A stretch of DNA of 33,988 bases from Myxococcota bacterium. Its GTDB lineage: Bacteria; Myxococcota_A; UBA9160; UBA4427. The position numbers were made by a program, and so were the translations under genes. The notes under the pieces are model-generated. The model did no database searches, was not told the origin of the DNA, and was given only the letters and a program-made list of their open reading frames with translations. The stretch lies in the NCBI GenBank assembly GCA_029941885.1, contig JAPYTP010000047.1:1-33988 (forward strand), given 5' to 3'. Below are positions 8,624 to 17,252 of this stretch, in pieces (positions within the stretch are counted from its first letter, which is position 1; each line of letters starts with the position of its first letter).

Positions 8624-9439
8624 CTATCCGCCCTCACCTTCTTTCTGCTCGGCCTGTCCGTCGCCACTCGTCTCCACCTTCTTTCCTGCCTCGATGACCT
8701 GATCGAAGAAGGGGCGAATGAGATCCATGGGGACCGGGAAGAGCGTGGTCGAGTTGTTCCCGCCGCCCGCGATCTCGGCGAGCGTCTGGAGATAGCGAAG
8801 CTGGAGCCCCGACGGCTCACTGGAGAGCGTGCGTGCCGCATCCGCAAGTCGCTGCGACGCCTGCAACTCGCCTTCGGCCAGAGTCACCTTGGCACGCTTG
8901 TCGCGTTCGGCCTCGGCCTGCTTCGCCATCACGCGCTGCATCTCCGGAGGAAGATCGATCTGCTTCAACTCGACAGCTCGAACCTTGACTCCCCAGGGCT
9001 CCGTCTGTTGATCGATGATCTCCTGGAGTTGTTGATTGATCTGCTCCCGATCGGCCAGAAGCTGATCGAGTTCCGCCTGACCGCAGACGCTGCGCAGCGT
9101 GGTCTGGGCCAATTGCGAGGTTCCATAGAGGTAGTTCTCGACCTGAATGACCGCTTTTTCGGGATGCAGCACCCGGAAATACAGGACCGCGTTTACCTTG
9201 ACCGACACGTTGTCGAGGGTGATGACGTCCTGGGCGGGAACGTCCATCACGATCTCACGAAGGCCGATCCGGACCATTCGATCGACGCCGGGGATGATCC
9301 AGCGAAGACCCGCTTCCCGGATCCCCACATAACGGCCGAACCGGAATACGACACCCCGCTCGTATTCGGGCAGGATTCGCACGCCCAGCATCAACAGGAC
9401 GAACGCAAAGACGATGACGATGAGAATACCTAACCCCAA
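8624..9439 (-). CDS. Slipin (stomatin-like SPFH protein) paired with NfeD
   Basis: A 271-residue protein: membrane segment 2-20, then a stomatin-type SPFH domain (about 22-200) with [19 protein letters not shown] (21-39) and [18 protein letters not shown] (63-80), an Ala/Glu-rich coil (170-200) and a charged tail. Bacterial slipins sit in membrane microdomains and are normally encoded next to nfeD, as here, 82 bp downstream of it; archaeal NfeD proteases cut the C-terminus of their partner stomatin. I choose TTG 9437-9439 as the start, with AGGAGG 6 nt upstream. The open frame extends 54 residues further, but that part overlaps nfeD in another frame and is unlike the family. Confidence 0.9.
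   Translation of the reverse strand: MGLGILIVIVFAFVLLMLGVRILPEYERGVVFRFGRYVGIREAGLRWIIPGVDRMVRIGLREIVMDVPAQDVITLDNVSVKVNAVLYFRVLHPEKAVIQVENYLYGTSQLAQTTLRSVCGQAELDQLLADREQINQQLQEIIDQQTEPWGVKVRAVELKQIDLPPEMQRVMAKQAEAERDKRAKVTLAEGELQASQRLADAARTLSSEPSGLQLRYLQTLAEIAGGGNNSTTLFPVPMDLIRPFFDQVIEAGKKVETSGDGQAEQKEGEGG
8631..8635 (-). promoter_or_regulatory. Shine-Dalgarno for hflK inside the slipin gene end
   Basis: GAGGG on the minus strand, 7 nt before TTG 8623 and within the last codons of the upstream gene. This suggests coupled translation. Confidence 0.5.
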
Positions 9440-9445
9440 TTTTCC

Positions 9446-9451
9446 CCTCCT
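9446..9451 (-). promoter_or_regulatory. Consensus Shine-Dalgarno deciding the slipin TTG start
   Basis: AGGAGG on the minus strand, 6 nt before TTG 9439. It is among the strongest ribosome-binding sites in the window and fixes the start after the nfeD stop. Confidence 0.75.
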
Positions 9452-9521
9452 CTTGTCGGAACCGCACGCGGCTACGACTTCCCTCACCCCAATTAATGAA
9501 CCAAACGACCGTCTTGCCGGA

Positions 9522-10979
9522 CTATGCGCCGCCGGTTGCCTTTCGCACGTGGAGCGTGAGCCCCTTGATCGACATGATTTCGACCGGATCGCCGACGGCA
9601 ATGGATTCGCCGGCCGTACAATTCCAATATTCGCCCCGCACGAAGACCTTACCCTTGGAGCGCGTCGGATCGCCGGTCGTCTGCGGATCGATCGTCGACT
9701 CGCAGCGTCCGACCAGTCCGATCATCTCGTCGACCCCGGCGGTCTGTTGCGCAAAGAGTGTTCGGCCGAGACTGTAAGCGATCACCGCACCGAATAGCGA
9801 CAAAGAAACGGTCAACGGGAAGAGGACCTGCCAGAAATCCACGGTCAGATCAGATACCTCCGGGCGGTCGAAGACCATCGTACCGCCGATCAAAAAGCAG
9901 GTGATCCCCGCCGCGAAGAGCAACCCAAACGAGGCCACGAACAACTCGGCGATCAGCAGGCCGACGCCGAGTAACAGAAAGAGAGCCCCTATCCAGGAGA
10001 AGGGTAGGATCTGGAGCGCGAATCCCAAGAGGATCATCGCCGCGACCCCGATCGCTCCGGGCACGATCAGACCGGGACTCTGGAACTCCATGTAGAGCCC
10101 GAGGGCACCGATCGCGAAGAGGATGGTTGCGACATTGGGGTCCGACAGAAAATTGAAGATCGCCTGGAGAAGCGTCTTTTCGATGACCACCACCTGAGCC
10201 CCGGACACCGACATCGCGAGTTCGTCGCCGTCGACGTCGACGACTCGACCTTCCACCGCCTCGAGCAGTTCCTCCCGGCTGTCCACGACCAGGTCGATCA
10301 CATTGAGTTCGAGCGCTTCCTCGGCGGTCACCGCGACCGAGTTGCGAACCGCATCCTGCGCCCAATCGACATTCCGGTTGCGCTGTTTGGCGATCGACTC
10401 GACATAGGCGGCAAGAAAATTTTCGATCTTCTGCCCCATGACGTCTTGCCCCGCCTGAGGCTCCCCGTCAGCTCCCTGCCCCGCAGGCTGCGGCGGGGAT
10501 CCGCCGCCGAACATACTCACGGGATGAGCCGCGCCGATACTCGTTCCCGGCATCATCGCAGCCACATTGGCCGCCAGGGTGATGAACGTTCCCGCCGAAG
10601 TCGCGGTCGCACCTCGCGGCGTGACGAACACGATCGTCGGAACGGCCGAATTGAGCATCGCCTGGATGATGTCCTGGGTCGCCGAGACGAGCCCGCCCGG
10701 TGTGTCGAGCTCGATCAGGATGGCCGAGGCCTTCGCCACTTCGGCCGCCTCGATCGCCCCGATCAGATAGTCGGCGCTGGCGGGGTTGATCGAGCCATCG
10801 ATCGTGACGACGTACAGGTCACCGGGTCCGACGGCGGTCGCCGTCCACGCGGGCATCATGGCGACCACGCAGCCAATCAACAAGAGCGGCAGACGGAGAA
10901 CCCTGAGGATGCCATCGACAATGGAGGCAGCGGGTGCAACGCCGTCCACCGCGTGCAAGTCGCTTCGTGCCCTCGTCAT
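9522..10979 (-). CDS. nfeD: NfeD-family membrane serine protease (long form)
   Basis: A 485-residue long-form NfeD (NfeD1b type). A signal or anchor segment (about 28-50) is followed by a ClpP-like serine protease domain (about 54-250) with [10 protein letters not shown] (91-100), the nucleophile in ATSAGTFI (Ser128) and the likely general base Lys184 in [15 protein letters not shown]. Next come several membrane helices (about 275-400) and a C-terminal OB-fold (about 425-485). A Pro/Gly/Gln-rich insertion (158-178) lies between the catalytic residues. Its partner is probably the slipin encoded downstream. The ATG overlaps the coaBC stop (ATGA), so the two are probably translated together. Confidence 0.92.
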   Translation of the reverse strand: MTRARSDLHAVDGVAPAASIVDGILRVLRLPLLLIGCVVAMMPAWTATAVGPGDLYVVTIDGSINPASADYLIGAIEAAEVAKASAILIELDTPGGLVSATQDIIQAMLNSAVPTIVFVTPRGATATSAGTFITLAANVAAMMPGTSIGAAHPVSMFGGGSPPQPAGQGADGEPQAGQDVMGQKIENFLAAYVESIAKQRNRNVDWAQDAVRNSVAVTAEEALELNVIDLVVDSREELLEAVEGRVVDVDGDELAMSVSGAQVVVIEKTLLQAIFNFLSDPNVATILFAIGALGLYMEFQSPGLIVPGAIGVAAMILLGFALQILPFSWIGALFLLLGVGLLIAELFVASFGLLFAAGITCFLIGGTMVFDRPEVSDLTVDFWQVLFPLTVSLSLFGAVIAYSLGRTLFAQQTAGVDEMIGLVGRCESTIDPQTTGDPTRSKGKVFVRGEYWNCTAGESIAVGDPVEIMSIKGLTLHVRKATGGA

Positions 10980-12181
10980 CGCCCCTCTCTCAACTTCTCG
11001 ATACGATCGAATAGTTGGGCCGCGACTCCCGGCTTGGGAAGCAGCGGCAACTCTTCGACCTCACCGCTCGGCCAGACGAAGAGGACCGCGTTCTCGTCCA
11101 CGTCGAACCCGGCGTCACTTCGGGAAATATCGTTCGCCACGATCAGGTCACATCCCTTGCGAGACAATTTCCTCTTCGCCGCGGCCAGCACGTCGTGGCT
11201 CTCCGCCGCGAACCCGACGATCGTGCGATCGCCCTTGCGCGCACTGATCTCCTGAAGGATGTCGGGATTCTGAACCAATTCTAGGGTCAAGCTCGCACCG
11301 CCGGCGAGCTCTTCCTTCTTGATCTTTCGACCGGAGACTTCGATCGGTCGAAAATCGGCAACGGCCGCCGCCTTGATCACGATCGACGCTTCGTCGAACT
11401 CGGCAAGAACAGCCGCGCGCATCTCGAGCGCGCTTCGAACATCGACGCGACGAACGCCGAAGGGCGTCGGCAGGCTGGTCACCCCGGCAACGAGGACGAC
11501 TTCCGCTCCGCGTCGGGCAGCTTCGTTCGCGATCGCGAATCCCATCTTGCCCGACGAACGGTTCGTCACCGACCGGACTGCGTCGATCGGCTCGGCGGTC
11601 CCACCGGCCGTCACGAGCACCCGGGTGCCGATCAACGTCGGCGGGACTCCGTGCGCGGCAGCGGCCACAGCAATCACGCTGGGGTCGCTCATCCGCCCGA
11701 TCCCCTCCCAGCCGCAAGCGAGCTCGCCGGAATCCGGACCGACGACGGCGACCCCCCGATCTCGCAGGACCGCCAGGTTGGCCTGAGTGGCGGGATGACT
11801 CCACATGTTCACGTTCATCGCAGGGGCCACGAGAATCGGTGCGCGGGTTGCGAGCAAGACCGTGCTGACGAGGTCATCCGCAAGCCCCGCGGCCATCTTT
11901 GCCAACAAATTGGCCGTGGCCGGCGCGACCAGGACGAGATCGGCCCAGTCCGCGAGACCGATATGATCGATCTCACCCTCTTCCCCTGCGTCGAAGAGGT
12001 CGCGCCTGACGGTTTCACCCGAGACCGCTTGAAGCGAGAGCGGCGAAACGAAGCGCTCGGCTTCGGGCGTCAGCGCGCAACGAACGACATGATCGGCGCG
12101 ACGAAGCGTCCGAACGAGTTCGGGAGCCTTGTAGGCGGCGATCCCACCGGAGATCGCGAGCAGTATGCGGCGCGGATCCAT
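10976..12181 (-). CDS. coaBC: Bifunctional phosphopantothenoylcysteine decarboxylase / phosphopantothenate-cysteine ligase
   Basis: A 401-residue fusion of two CoA-synthesis enzymes. The N-terminal flavoprotein CoaC (1-180) has LLAISGGIAAYKAPEL (7-22), the active-site His73 (DHIGL), PAMNVNMW (120-127) and Cys156 in the flap (ACGWEGIGRM). The C-terminal ligase CoaB (about 186-400) has VTAGGTAEPID (190-200), NRSSGKMG (207-214), AAVADF (272-277) and a Lys-rich loop KIKK (286-289). Together they convert 4'-phosphopantothenate and cysteine to 4'-phosphopantetheine. It overlaps nfeD by 4 bp. coaD, a later step of the same pathway, lies 137 bp upstream. Confidence 0.96.
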   Translation of the reverse strand: MDPRRILLAISGGIAAYKAPELVRTLRRADHVVRCALTPEAERFVSPLSLQAVSGETVRRDLFDAGEEGEIDHIGLADWADLVLVAPATANLLAKMAAGLADDLVSTVLLATRAPILVAPAMNVNMWSHPATQANLAVLRDRGVAVVGPDSGELACGWEGIGRMSDPSVIAVAAAAHGVPPTLIGTRVLVTAGGTAEPIDAVRSVTNRSSGKMGFAIANEAARRGAEVVLVAGVTSLPTPFGVRRVDVRSALEMRAAVLAEFDEASIVIKAAAVADFRPIEVSGRKIKKEELAGGASLTLELVQNPDILQEISARKGDRTIVGFAAESHDVLAAAKRKLSRKGCDLIVANDISRSDAGFDVDENAVLFVWPSGEVEELPLLPKPGVAAQLFDRIEKLREGR

Positions 12182-12318
12182 GCGGGTCGATCCTCCGTCT
12201 CAGCAACGCCTGCCGAAGAGACCCCTAGGGTAACCGCTCACGGCGGCAGCGGCCAATTGCCGTTGCGCGATCCCCTCAGTCCGAACGTCGGGCTCTTCAG
12301 AATCGTGTCTCAGTCTGC

Positions 12319-12816
12319 CTAGCCCAGTTTCCGCTTGAGCGCGTCCGCCACGATCGGCGGCACGAATTCATCGATGCTGGCGCCGAATCGCACCAATTCC
12401 TTGAGGCGGGAGGAACTCACGTAGAGGTACTCCTGGCTGGTCATGAAGAAGACGATCTCGACGGAGGGCGCGAGATGCTTGTTCATCAATGCCATTTCGA
12501 ATTCATATTCGAAATCCGACATCGCGCGCAAACCACGGATGATCGCGCTCGCGCCGATCTGCACAGCGTACTGGACGACCAGCCCGTCGAATACCTGGAC
12601 CGAAACGTTGGACATATCCGCGGTCACCGCTTCGAGAATCTCGAGTCGTTCGTCGGCGGAGAACGCTGCGCTCTTCGAGACGTTCCGGGCGACTCCGAGC
12701 ACGGTCTCGTCGAAGATCGCCCTGCTGCGATGAATCAAGTCCAGGTGACCATTGGTGATCGGGTCGAAACTCGCGGGAAAAAGCGCGAGTCGATGGGTAG
12801 GATTCGGGTCCGACAT
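12319..12816 (-). CDS. coaD: Phosphopantetheine adenylyltransferase
   Basis: A 165-residue enzyme that joins AMP from ATP to 4'-phosphopantetheine to give dephospho-CoA. It has the nucleotidyltransferase signature FPASFDPITNGH (13-24, with the TxGH motif), IIRGLRAMSDFEYE (92-105) and VSSSRLKEL (133-141, the ISSTxxKE motif). The length is standard. The ATG is preceded by a G-rich stretch about 9 nt upstream. The stop of rsmD lies only 7 bp before it; rsmD-coaD is a common bacterial gene pair. Confidence 0.96.
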   Translation of the reverse strand: MSDPNPTHRLALFPASFDPITNGHLDLIHRSRAIFDETVLGVARNVSKSAAFSADERLEILEAVTADMSNVSVQVFDGLVVQYAVQIGASAIIRGLRAMSDFEYEFEMALMNKHLAPSVEIVFFMTSQEYLYVSSSRLKELVRFGASIDEFVPPIVADALKRKLG

Positions 12817-12823
12817 TTTTGGT

Positions 12824-13396
12824 TCACCCCCTGACGGCGGCGGAAGTCTCCAACCACGTCAGCAGTGTGTCGCCATAGCGACGTTCATTGACCACCCGCA
12901 TCCCGGGCAATGGGGGCAGAGGATGCCGTTTCGGGCCCTCGACGACCACTCGTGCCCCGGATTCGAGAATTTCGCTGGCGAAAAGTGCCTCGAGGGCCTC
13001 CTCTCGATACCCGTCCGCGTACGGAGGATCGAGGAAGACGAGATCGAAGCGATTACCGGAATCGTTGGAAATTCGGCGTATCGCACGCAGCGCGTCGGCT
13101 TCGATGAGGGAGAACGACGTGTCCTCCGCCGGATCGAGATCCAGGGCTTCGAGCCGGGCCTTGAGAGCACGAGCGACCCGCCGGGATCGCTCGACGAACA
13201 TCACTCGGATCGCCCCTCGGGAATAGGCCTCGATTCCCAAAGCACCCGTGCCCGCAAAGAGATCCAGCACGGCGAGGCCCTCGACGGATCCCAGGGACGA
13301 AAACAGTGACTCCCGCACCCGGTCGCTCGTCGGACGCACGCCATCCGGGACCTTTCCGAGATCGCGACCGCCGAATCGTCCACTGATGATGCGCAT
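12824..13396 (-). CDS. rsmD: 16S rRNA (guanine966-N2)-methyltransferase RsmD
   Basis: A 190-residue SAM-dependent enzyme that methylates G966 of 16S rRNA. It starts with the typical MRIISGRFGGRDL, followed by RPTSDRVRESLFSSL (21-35), the SAM motif DLFAGTGALGIEA (45-57) and the catalytic motif FLDPPYADG (121-129). The ATG at 13394-13396 gives the family length. The open frame runs 69 residues further upstream into Ser/Arg-rich sequence that does not belong to the family. It is the first gene of the long minus-strand series. Confidence 0.95.
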   Translation of the reverse strand: MRIISGRFGGRDLGKVPDGVRPTSDRVRESLFSSLGSVEGLAVLDLFAGTGALGIEAYSRGAIRVMFVERSRRVARALKARLEALDLDPAEDTSFSLIEADALRAIRRISNDSGNRFDLVFLDPPYADGYREEALEALFASEILESGARVVVEGPKRHPLPPLPGMRVVNERRYGDTLLTWLETSAAVRG

Positions 13397-13738
13397 CCGA
13401 CTCCCCCGATTCATTCGCGATGGTCGGGCAGACCCTAACGGACTTTCGGAAGTCTGTGTGCCCGCTTTCGAGCACTCGAAACGGCAGCCAGGAAGATCGC
13501 ACCCGCCCGACGCACAATAGGGTTGCCCAGGCGAATGACGATCTATAGACTGCGCGCGTTTCTGACTCAGCGAAACACTTTGACGCACTACTGTGTCAAC
13601 CAAAATCGAGAGATCCCAGACTCGCGAGCCCGCGGGTCCGCAGACTGAACCGGGACTCGCGTGAGGATGGCGGTGAGACGTGCCGGTGGCGGCCTGAGCC
13701 AGCTCAACACACCTCTACGTACGAAAGGACCAGGATAC
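13397..13738. other. Divergent promoter region, rsmD / XRE gene
   Basis: A stretch of 342 bp between the divergent rsmD and XRE genes with no supported gene. It holds the inverted repeat at 13580-13599 and, just before it, a possible plus-strand promoter: TTGCCC (13523-13528) and TATAGA (13544-13549), whose 15-bp spacing is short. Confidence 0.5.
13580..13599. promoter_or_regulatory. Inverted repeat, candidate operator of the XRE regulator
   Basis: TTGACGCA and TGTGTCAA flank a 4-bp spacer CTAC; 7 of 8 arm positions are complementary. It lies 140 bp upstream of the small HTH gene and about 30 bp past a possible -10 element (TATAGA, 13544-13549), where a bound repressor could block transcription. 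Autoregulation is common for XRE regulators; here it is inferred from position only. Confidence 0.45.
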
Positions 13739-13978
13739 ATGGCCACTGCCGCCCTCAAGCGGATCAAGAAGAAGCTTCCCGAGCGCCTTGCGGAGGTTCG
13801 AGGTGAACGATCACAGCGACAATTCGCACGTGAACTTGGCGTGTTCCAGCAGAACGTGAATCGATATGAGAACGGCACGACCCCACACACCGATTTCCTG
13901 ATCACCCTTTCCACGAAGGAGAACATCTCTCTGGACTGGCTGCTGCTTGGCAAGGGCCGAATGCGCCGAAGCCGCTAG
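13739..13978 (+). CDS. Small XRE-family HTH DNA-binding protein
   Basis: A 79-residue protein that is almost entirely a Cro/C1-type helix-turn-helix domain: SQRQFARELGVFQQNVNRYE (25-44) holds the HTH, followed by NGTTPHTDFLITLSTKENISLDWLLLGKG, the usual end of the fold. It begins with a basic arm (ALKRIKKKLPERL). I use the ATG at 13739; the frame opens at an ATG 26 codons earlier, but that part is unlike the family. No toxin or other partner gene is next to it. A palindrome at 13580-13599 may be its operator and a hairpin directly follows the gene, so it looks like a single-gene unit. Confidence 0.85.
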   Translation: MATAALKRIKKKLPERLAEVRGERSQRQFARELGVFQQNVNRYENGTTPHTDFLITLSTKENISLDWLLLGKGRMRRSR

Positions 13979-14309
13979 GAATACTGGCAAGGGCTCGATC
14001 CGATTCGGGTCGGGCCCACCGCTCTTCTCGCGCGAGCAACTCTCTTGCGAGGCGATGCTAACGCAGCAGAGTCGTCCGCTGCCGGTTCGTTGCCCGTGGA
14101 CTCTACCTGCCGAATGAGGGAATTCGACTTCCCTCCTCCCCCACGATCCTCCTCTCGCCCAGCGGCAAGGCTCGGCGCAGTCGTCGGTACCCCCTCACGA
14201 AACCCTCTCTCCCTCGTTCGAAGGCACGGCTCTTGCTCTCCTCAGCATGATCGCGTTGCTGGAAATGCTTCCAGCGGCGAGCCCATGTTCGAGGCCGGGA
14301 GCCGACCGA
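13979..14309. other. Gap between XRE gene and small membrane protein
   Basis: A stretch of 331 bp. It begins with the hairpin at 13991-14017. The rest has open frames on both strands but no recognisable protein, repeat or clear promoter. Confidence 0.4.
13991..14017 (+). terminator. Hairpin after the XRE gene, possible terminator
   Basis: GGGCTCGATCC and GGGTCGGGCCC form an 11-bp stem (two G-U pairs) around a 5-nt loop, 12 bp past the stop codon. There is only a weak pyrimidine stretch after it and no true T-run, so termination is plausible but not certain. Confidence 0.5.
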
Positions 14310-14648
14310 ATGCTTCGCCTGTTTGTCGCCACAACGATCCTGTTGACCTGCGCAGACCACTGGACGACCTATCTCTGCCTGAATTCCCCGATCGAGGGTT
14401 GGGCGGTTTCCGAGGCGAATCCGATCGCGGACTGGCTCTTCGAATGGGCGGGCCTCGGGACGGGTCTCATGATCGACTCCCTGGTCACGCTCGGCGCGAT
14501 CTTCTTCCTCACGACGACCCATGTCTTCGATGGAAGCATCAAGGTCGGCCTGCTCGTGATCATCAGCTTGTCGACCGGATACGCGGTCGTGAACAATCTC
14601 GAAGCGATCAATCGCATGGGCGTCGCCCCCTGGTCGGGGCTCGTCTGA
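14310..14648 (+). CDS. Small membrane protein, DUF5658-like
   Basis: A 112-residue protein with about three membrane helices (roughly 3-18, 45-68 and 75-95). The segments CADHWTTYLCLNSP and AVSEANPIADWLFEWAG resemble the DUF5658-type family (a D-TT-L motif, then E-NP), whose function is unknown; I recall this from pattern only. The start is the ATG at 14310, with GGGAG 8 nt upstream. An in-frame ATG at 14247 would add 21 residues and lacks such a site. It ends 1 bp before the lytic transglycosylase start, so the two are probably co-expressed. Confidence 0.7.
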   Translation: MLRLFVATTILLTCADHWTTYLCLNSPIEGWAVSEANPIADWLFEWAGLGTGLMIDSLVTLGAIFFLTTTHVFDGSIKVGLLVIISLSTGYAVVNNLEAINRMGVAPWSGLV

Positions 14649-14649
14649 G

Positions 14650-15339
14650 ATGGATCGGATCTGGCTGGCCCTCCTGTTGGCCTGTGCGCTGATCGGCGCC
14701 GCCCTCCTGGACGAGGACGCCCCCGATCCTCTGCGAGGCGTGAGTCGCGCCGAGGTCGAACTGCCGTCGGCTTCGATCGAACGTCCGGCGGACCTCCGAT
14801 CCACCACCGCGCGCCGCGGCGAATCCGCGACGGACGAGATGGAGTCCGCGGTCGTCGCGCAGATTCTCGGGCGCTTTGCGATCCGACATACAGCGCTCCC
14901 GGAACGTGAACGGATCGCCCTCGCCCGCGCGATCGTTCGCGAGGCCCAGAGCCATGGACTCGCACCGGATCTGGTCATGGCCGTCATCGAGGTCGAGAGC
15001 GCGGGCTACCACCTGGCGCAGTCTCACGTCGGAGCGCTCGGACTCATGCAGCTGCTGCCTGCGACAGGCAAGGAACTCGCGGGCAAACTCGGGATCGAAT
15101 GGAAGGGGCCGGACACCCTGTTCGATCCGATCATCAACGTCCGACTCGGGACCGCCTACCTACGCCAACTCGCCGACCGCTACGACGGTGATGTCAATAT
15201 CGCCCTGGCCGCGTACAACTGGGGTCCTGGGCGAATCGATCGTCGCCTGCGAAGAGGCGCGAGCGTCCCCTCCCGCTACATCGAACAGGTCCGGCAAGCC
15301 GCCGACCGCTACGCCATCGCAGCCCCTACGCGTTCCTGA
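14650..15339 (+). CDS. Lytic transglycosylase, SLT domain
   Basis: A 229-residue membrane-anchored or exported peptidoglycan-cleaving enzyme. An N-terminal hydrophobic segment (about 4-20) precedes a polar linker (21-80) and a Slt70-type catalytic domain (about 95-215). The catalytic Glu116 is in VIEVESAG, followed by GALGLMQLLPAT (128-139) and AAYNWGPGRID (187-197), the standard motifs. The product would be 1,6-anhydro-MurNAc fragments, which fits the nearby anmK, amgK-like and murU-like genes. It follows the small membrane protein by 1 bp and converges with the dacB-like gene. Confidence 0.9.
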   Translation: MDRIWLALLLACALIGAALLDEDAPDPLRGVSRAEVELPSASIERPADLRSTTARRGESATDEMESAVVAQILGRFAIRHTALPERERIALARAIVREAQSHGLAPDLVMAVIEVESAGYHLAQSHVGALGLMQLLPATGKELAGKLGIEWKGPDTLFDPIINVRLGTAYLRQLADRYDGDVNIALAAYNWGPGRIDRRLRRGASVPSRYIEQVRQAADRYAIAAPTRS

Positions 15340-15394
15340 TCCGCGCCATCGGGTCGCCAAGCGGAGAACATCCTCGCGCAGCACGGCCCCCGAA

Positions 15395-16906
15395 TCAGTC
15401 AGCGTTCGCCGCCGCCACCGGGGTGGACTTGGATGTGGACTTGGGTCTCGGGGATCCGATCGGCGTGTCGAGCAAGGACTGGGCCACGCGATCCACCGCG
15501 TCGACAGCGGCGCCACTTCCGCCGCTGTGACCATTGACGAGGATCGAAAAGATCAGCGTCTCACCGTCGGCGCGATCCGCATATCCCGAGAGCGTCGTGA
15601 TCGAAGCATCGGAAAGCAGACCCGTCTTGGCCCGAATTCGCCCTTTGCCCCCCCGCAATCGCTTTTCGAGGGTGCCATCGAGTTCCGCAATCGGCAACGC
15701 GGCGACGAACTCCGCGCCCATGCGGAAAGACCTCAGGCCGATGGCGAGGGCGTCGACCAGCATTCGGGGCGTCAAGCGATTCTGGATCGAGAGGCCCGAC
15801 CCATCCACCAGTCGCGCCCGGTCCAAATCGACTCCGAGCCGTGCGAGCTGCCCGCGCAGTGCTCGAATTCCGCCGACCCACTCGCCTTGTCGACTCGGCT
15901 CGCCGTCGAGGGACGCGCCCTCCCAGGCGCCCAGATTCTTGACCAGGGCCTCGGCGATCGAGTTGTTGCTGTACTTCATGCAGAGTGACACCGCTTCCGC
16001 CACGCTCCGACCGGGGCGGTCCAGGATCAGCGTCAAGAGTTCTTCTGCACGGGGGGCGCGTCGCACCTCCCCGTCGAGGAAGATTCCGTTCGCGTCGAGT
16101 TGATAGGCGAGAAGCGAGCCCGCATACAGTCCGGGGTCGAGCACACTCCGAGGAAATCGATCGACCCCATCCCCGACGCGCACGACACCGTCTACCCGCA
16201 CGACTTCGTCCGCCGGTCCTTCGCTCTTCTGGCCCTGTGCCCGATCGACGGATAGCCTCGGGCGCGCCTTGCGCGAGGCGGTCGTGGCGCGGTTGTAAAT
16301 CCGCAGATAATCGACCGGCGGGTCGATATCGACGAGCGCGGGTTCCCCGACGGTAGAGCGGGGCCAGATCGAAACGAAGAAGGATCCGTAGTTCGCCGTC
16401 AATGCGCCGATCGGCGCGTGATAGGCGCGCGCGGAGATGCTTCCCCAGCTCGGATGCCAGCCCGGCGTCTCGAAACGGGTGTCATCGACGCGAAGGTCCC
16501 CGCGAATGCCGCGCAGCCCCTCACGACGCAGGTCCGCCGCAAGCCGCCACCAGTCCTCGGAGTTCATCGCCGGGTCACCGCCGCCCTCGACGATCAGCTC
16601 ATCGACGATGCCGTCGGCGTCGGGCTTCGACGACGCCCAGATACGGGTCGAGAAACGGTGGCTGGGGCCGAATCGATCCAGGCTCGCGAGTGCGGTCAGG
16701 ATCTTCTGATTTGAGGCGGGAATCATCAGACGATCGGCCCCGCGCGAATAAACCGTCGAGCCGTCCGATGCCCGGACGACGAGAATCCCGACGCTGGCCT
16801 TTGCGAGCGGAGCCCGCGCCACCAGGCTGTCCAGACGCGCCTCGAGAGTCGTGCCCTGGCTCGATGCATCCGTCGCCAGACTGGCGAGGATCAGCGTGAC
16901 CACCAT
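15395..16906 (-). CDS. dacB: D-alanyl-D-alanine carboxypeptidase / endopeptidase, PBP4 type
   Basis: A 503-residue penicillin-binding protein of the S13 (PBP4/DacB) family, acting in the periplasm on peptide stems and crosslinks. All three active-site motifs are visible: SxxK as SNQK (65-68, in MIPASNQK), SxN as SNN (313-315, in MKYSNNSIAE) and KTG (427-429, in IRAKTGLL). The long insert between SxxK and SxN typical of this class is present (about 90-300). A short hydrophobic N-terminus (1-17) should be the signal peptide. I use the ATG at 16906. The frame stays open to 17482, but that part overlaps the start of the divergent spmAB gene and looks non-coding. The C-terminus is Ser/Lys/Pro-rich. 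Confidence 0.9.
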   Translation of the reverse strand: MVVTLILASLATDASSQGTTLEARLDSLVARAPLAKASVGILVVRASDGSTVYSRGADRLMIPASNQKILTALASLDRFGPSHRFSTRIWASSKPDADGIVDELIVEGGGDPAMNSEDWWRLAADLRREGLRGIRGDLRVDDTRFETPGWHPSWGSISARAYHAPIGALTANYGSFFVSIWPRSTVGEPALVDIDPPVDYLRIYNRATTASRKARPRLSVDRAQGQKSEGPADEVVRVDGVVRVGDGVDRFPRSVLDPGLYAGSLLAYQLDANGIFLDGEVRRAPRAEELLTLILDRPGRSVAEAVSLCMKYSNNSIAEALVKNLGAWEGASLDGEPSRQGEWVGGIRALRGQLARLGVDLDRARLVDGSGLSIQNRLTPRMLVDALAIGLRSFRMGAEFVAALPIAELDGTLEKRLRGGKGRIRAKTGLLSDASITTLSGYADRADGETLIFSILVNGHSGGSGAAVDAVDRVAQSLLDTPIGSPRPKSTSKSTPVAAANAD

Positions 16907-17252
16907 TGACCCGATGGCGCTTGGTCCACGCGGCCCCCGTCGCCGGGGCGACGTCGATCCGGCGACAGGCGATTTCCTCGCCGCGTTTCGGCCTAGCTGG
17001 GGATCCCGCAAGATCGCTGCCTCCACGACGCCAATCCGGCCTCGATACCCATCGACTCGCCCGATCCCGATGACCTCGGCTCGACCGTCGGCCTTCCTTC
17101 GTCGTCGGGAATCTGGACGTGTCGGACTTGTCGGGGGGAGCGCCGCTGCGCTTGACGCCGACGAGGTTATCGGGGAGCCTGCCCTGGAGCAATCGCGGTC
17201 GACCAGGGGGGATCGGACGCGGTTCTCAAAACCGGCGGGATCGGGGGGTCCC
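16907..17252. other. Divergent promoter region, dacB / spmAB
   Basis: A stretch of 346 bp between divergent genes. Several open frames cross it but none resembles a protein family. It should hold both promoters; I found no convincing -35/-10 pair or palindrome. Confidence 0.4.

Noticed and set aside
14103-14987. A 294-residue minus-strand frame opposite the lytic transglycosylase
   Set aside because: It is Arg-rich antisense of the small membrane protein and transglycosylase genes, both of which have clear motifs.
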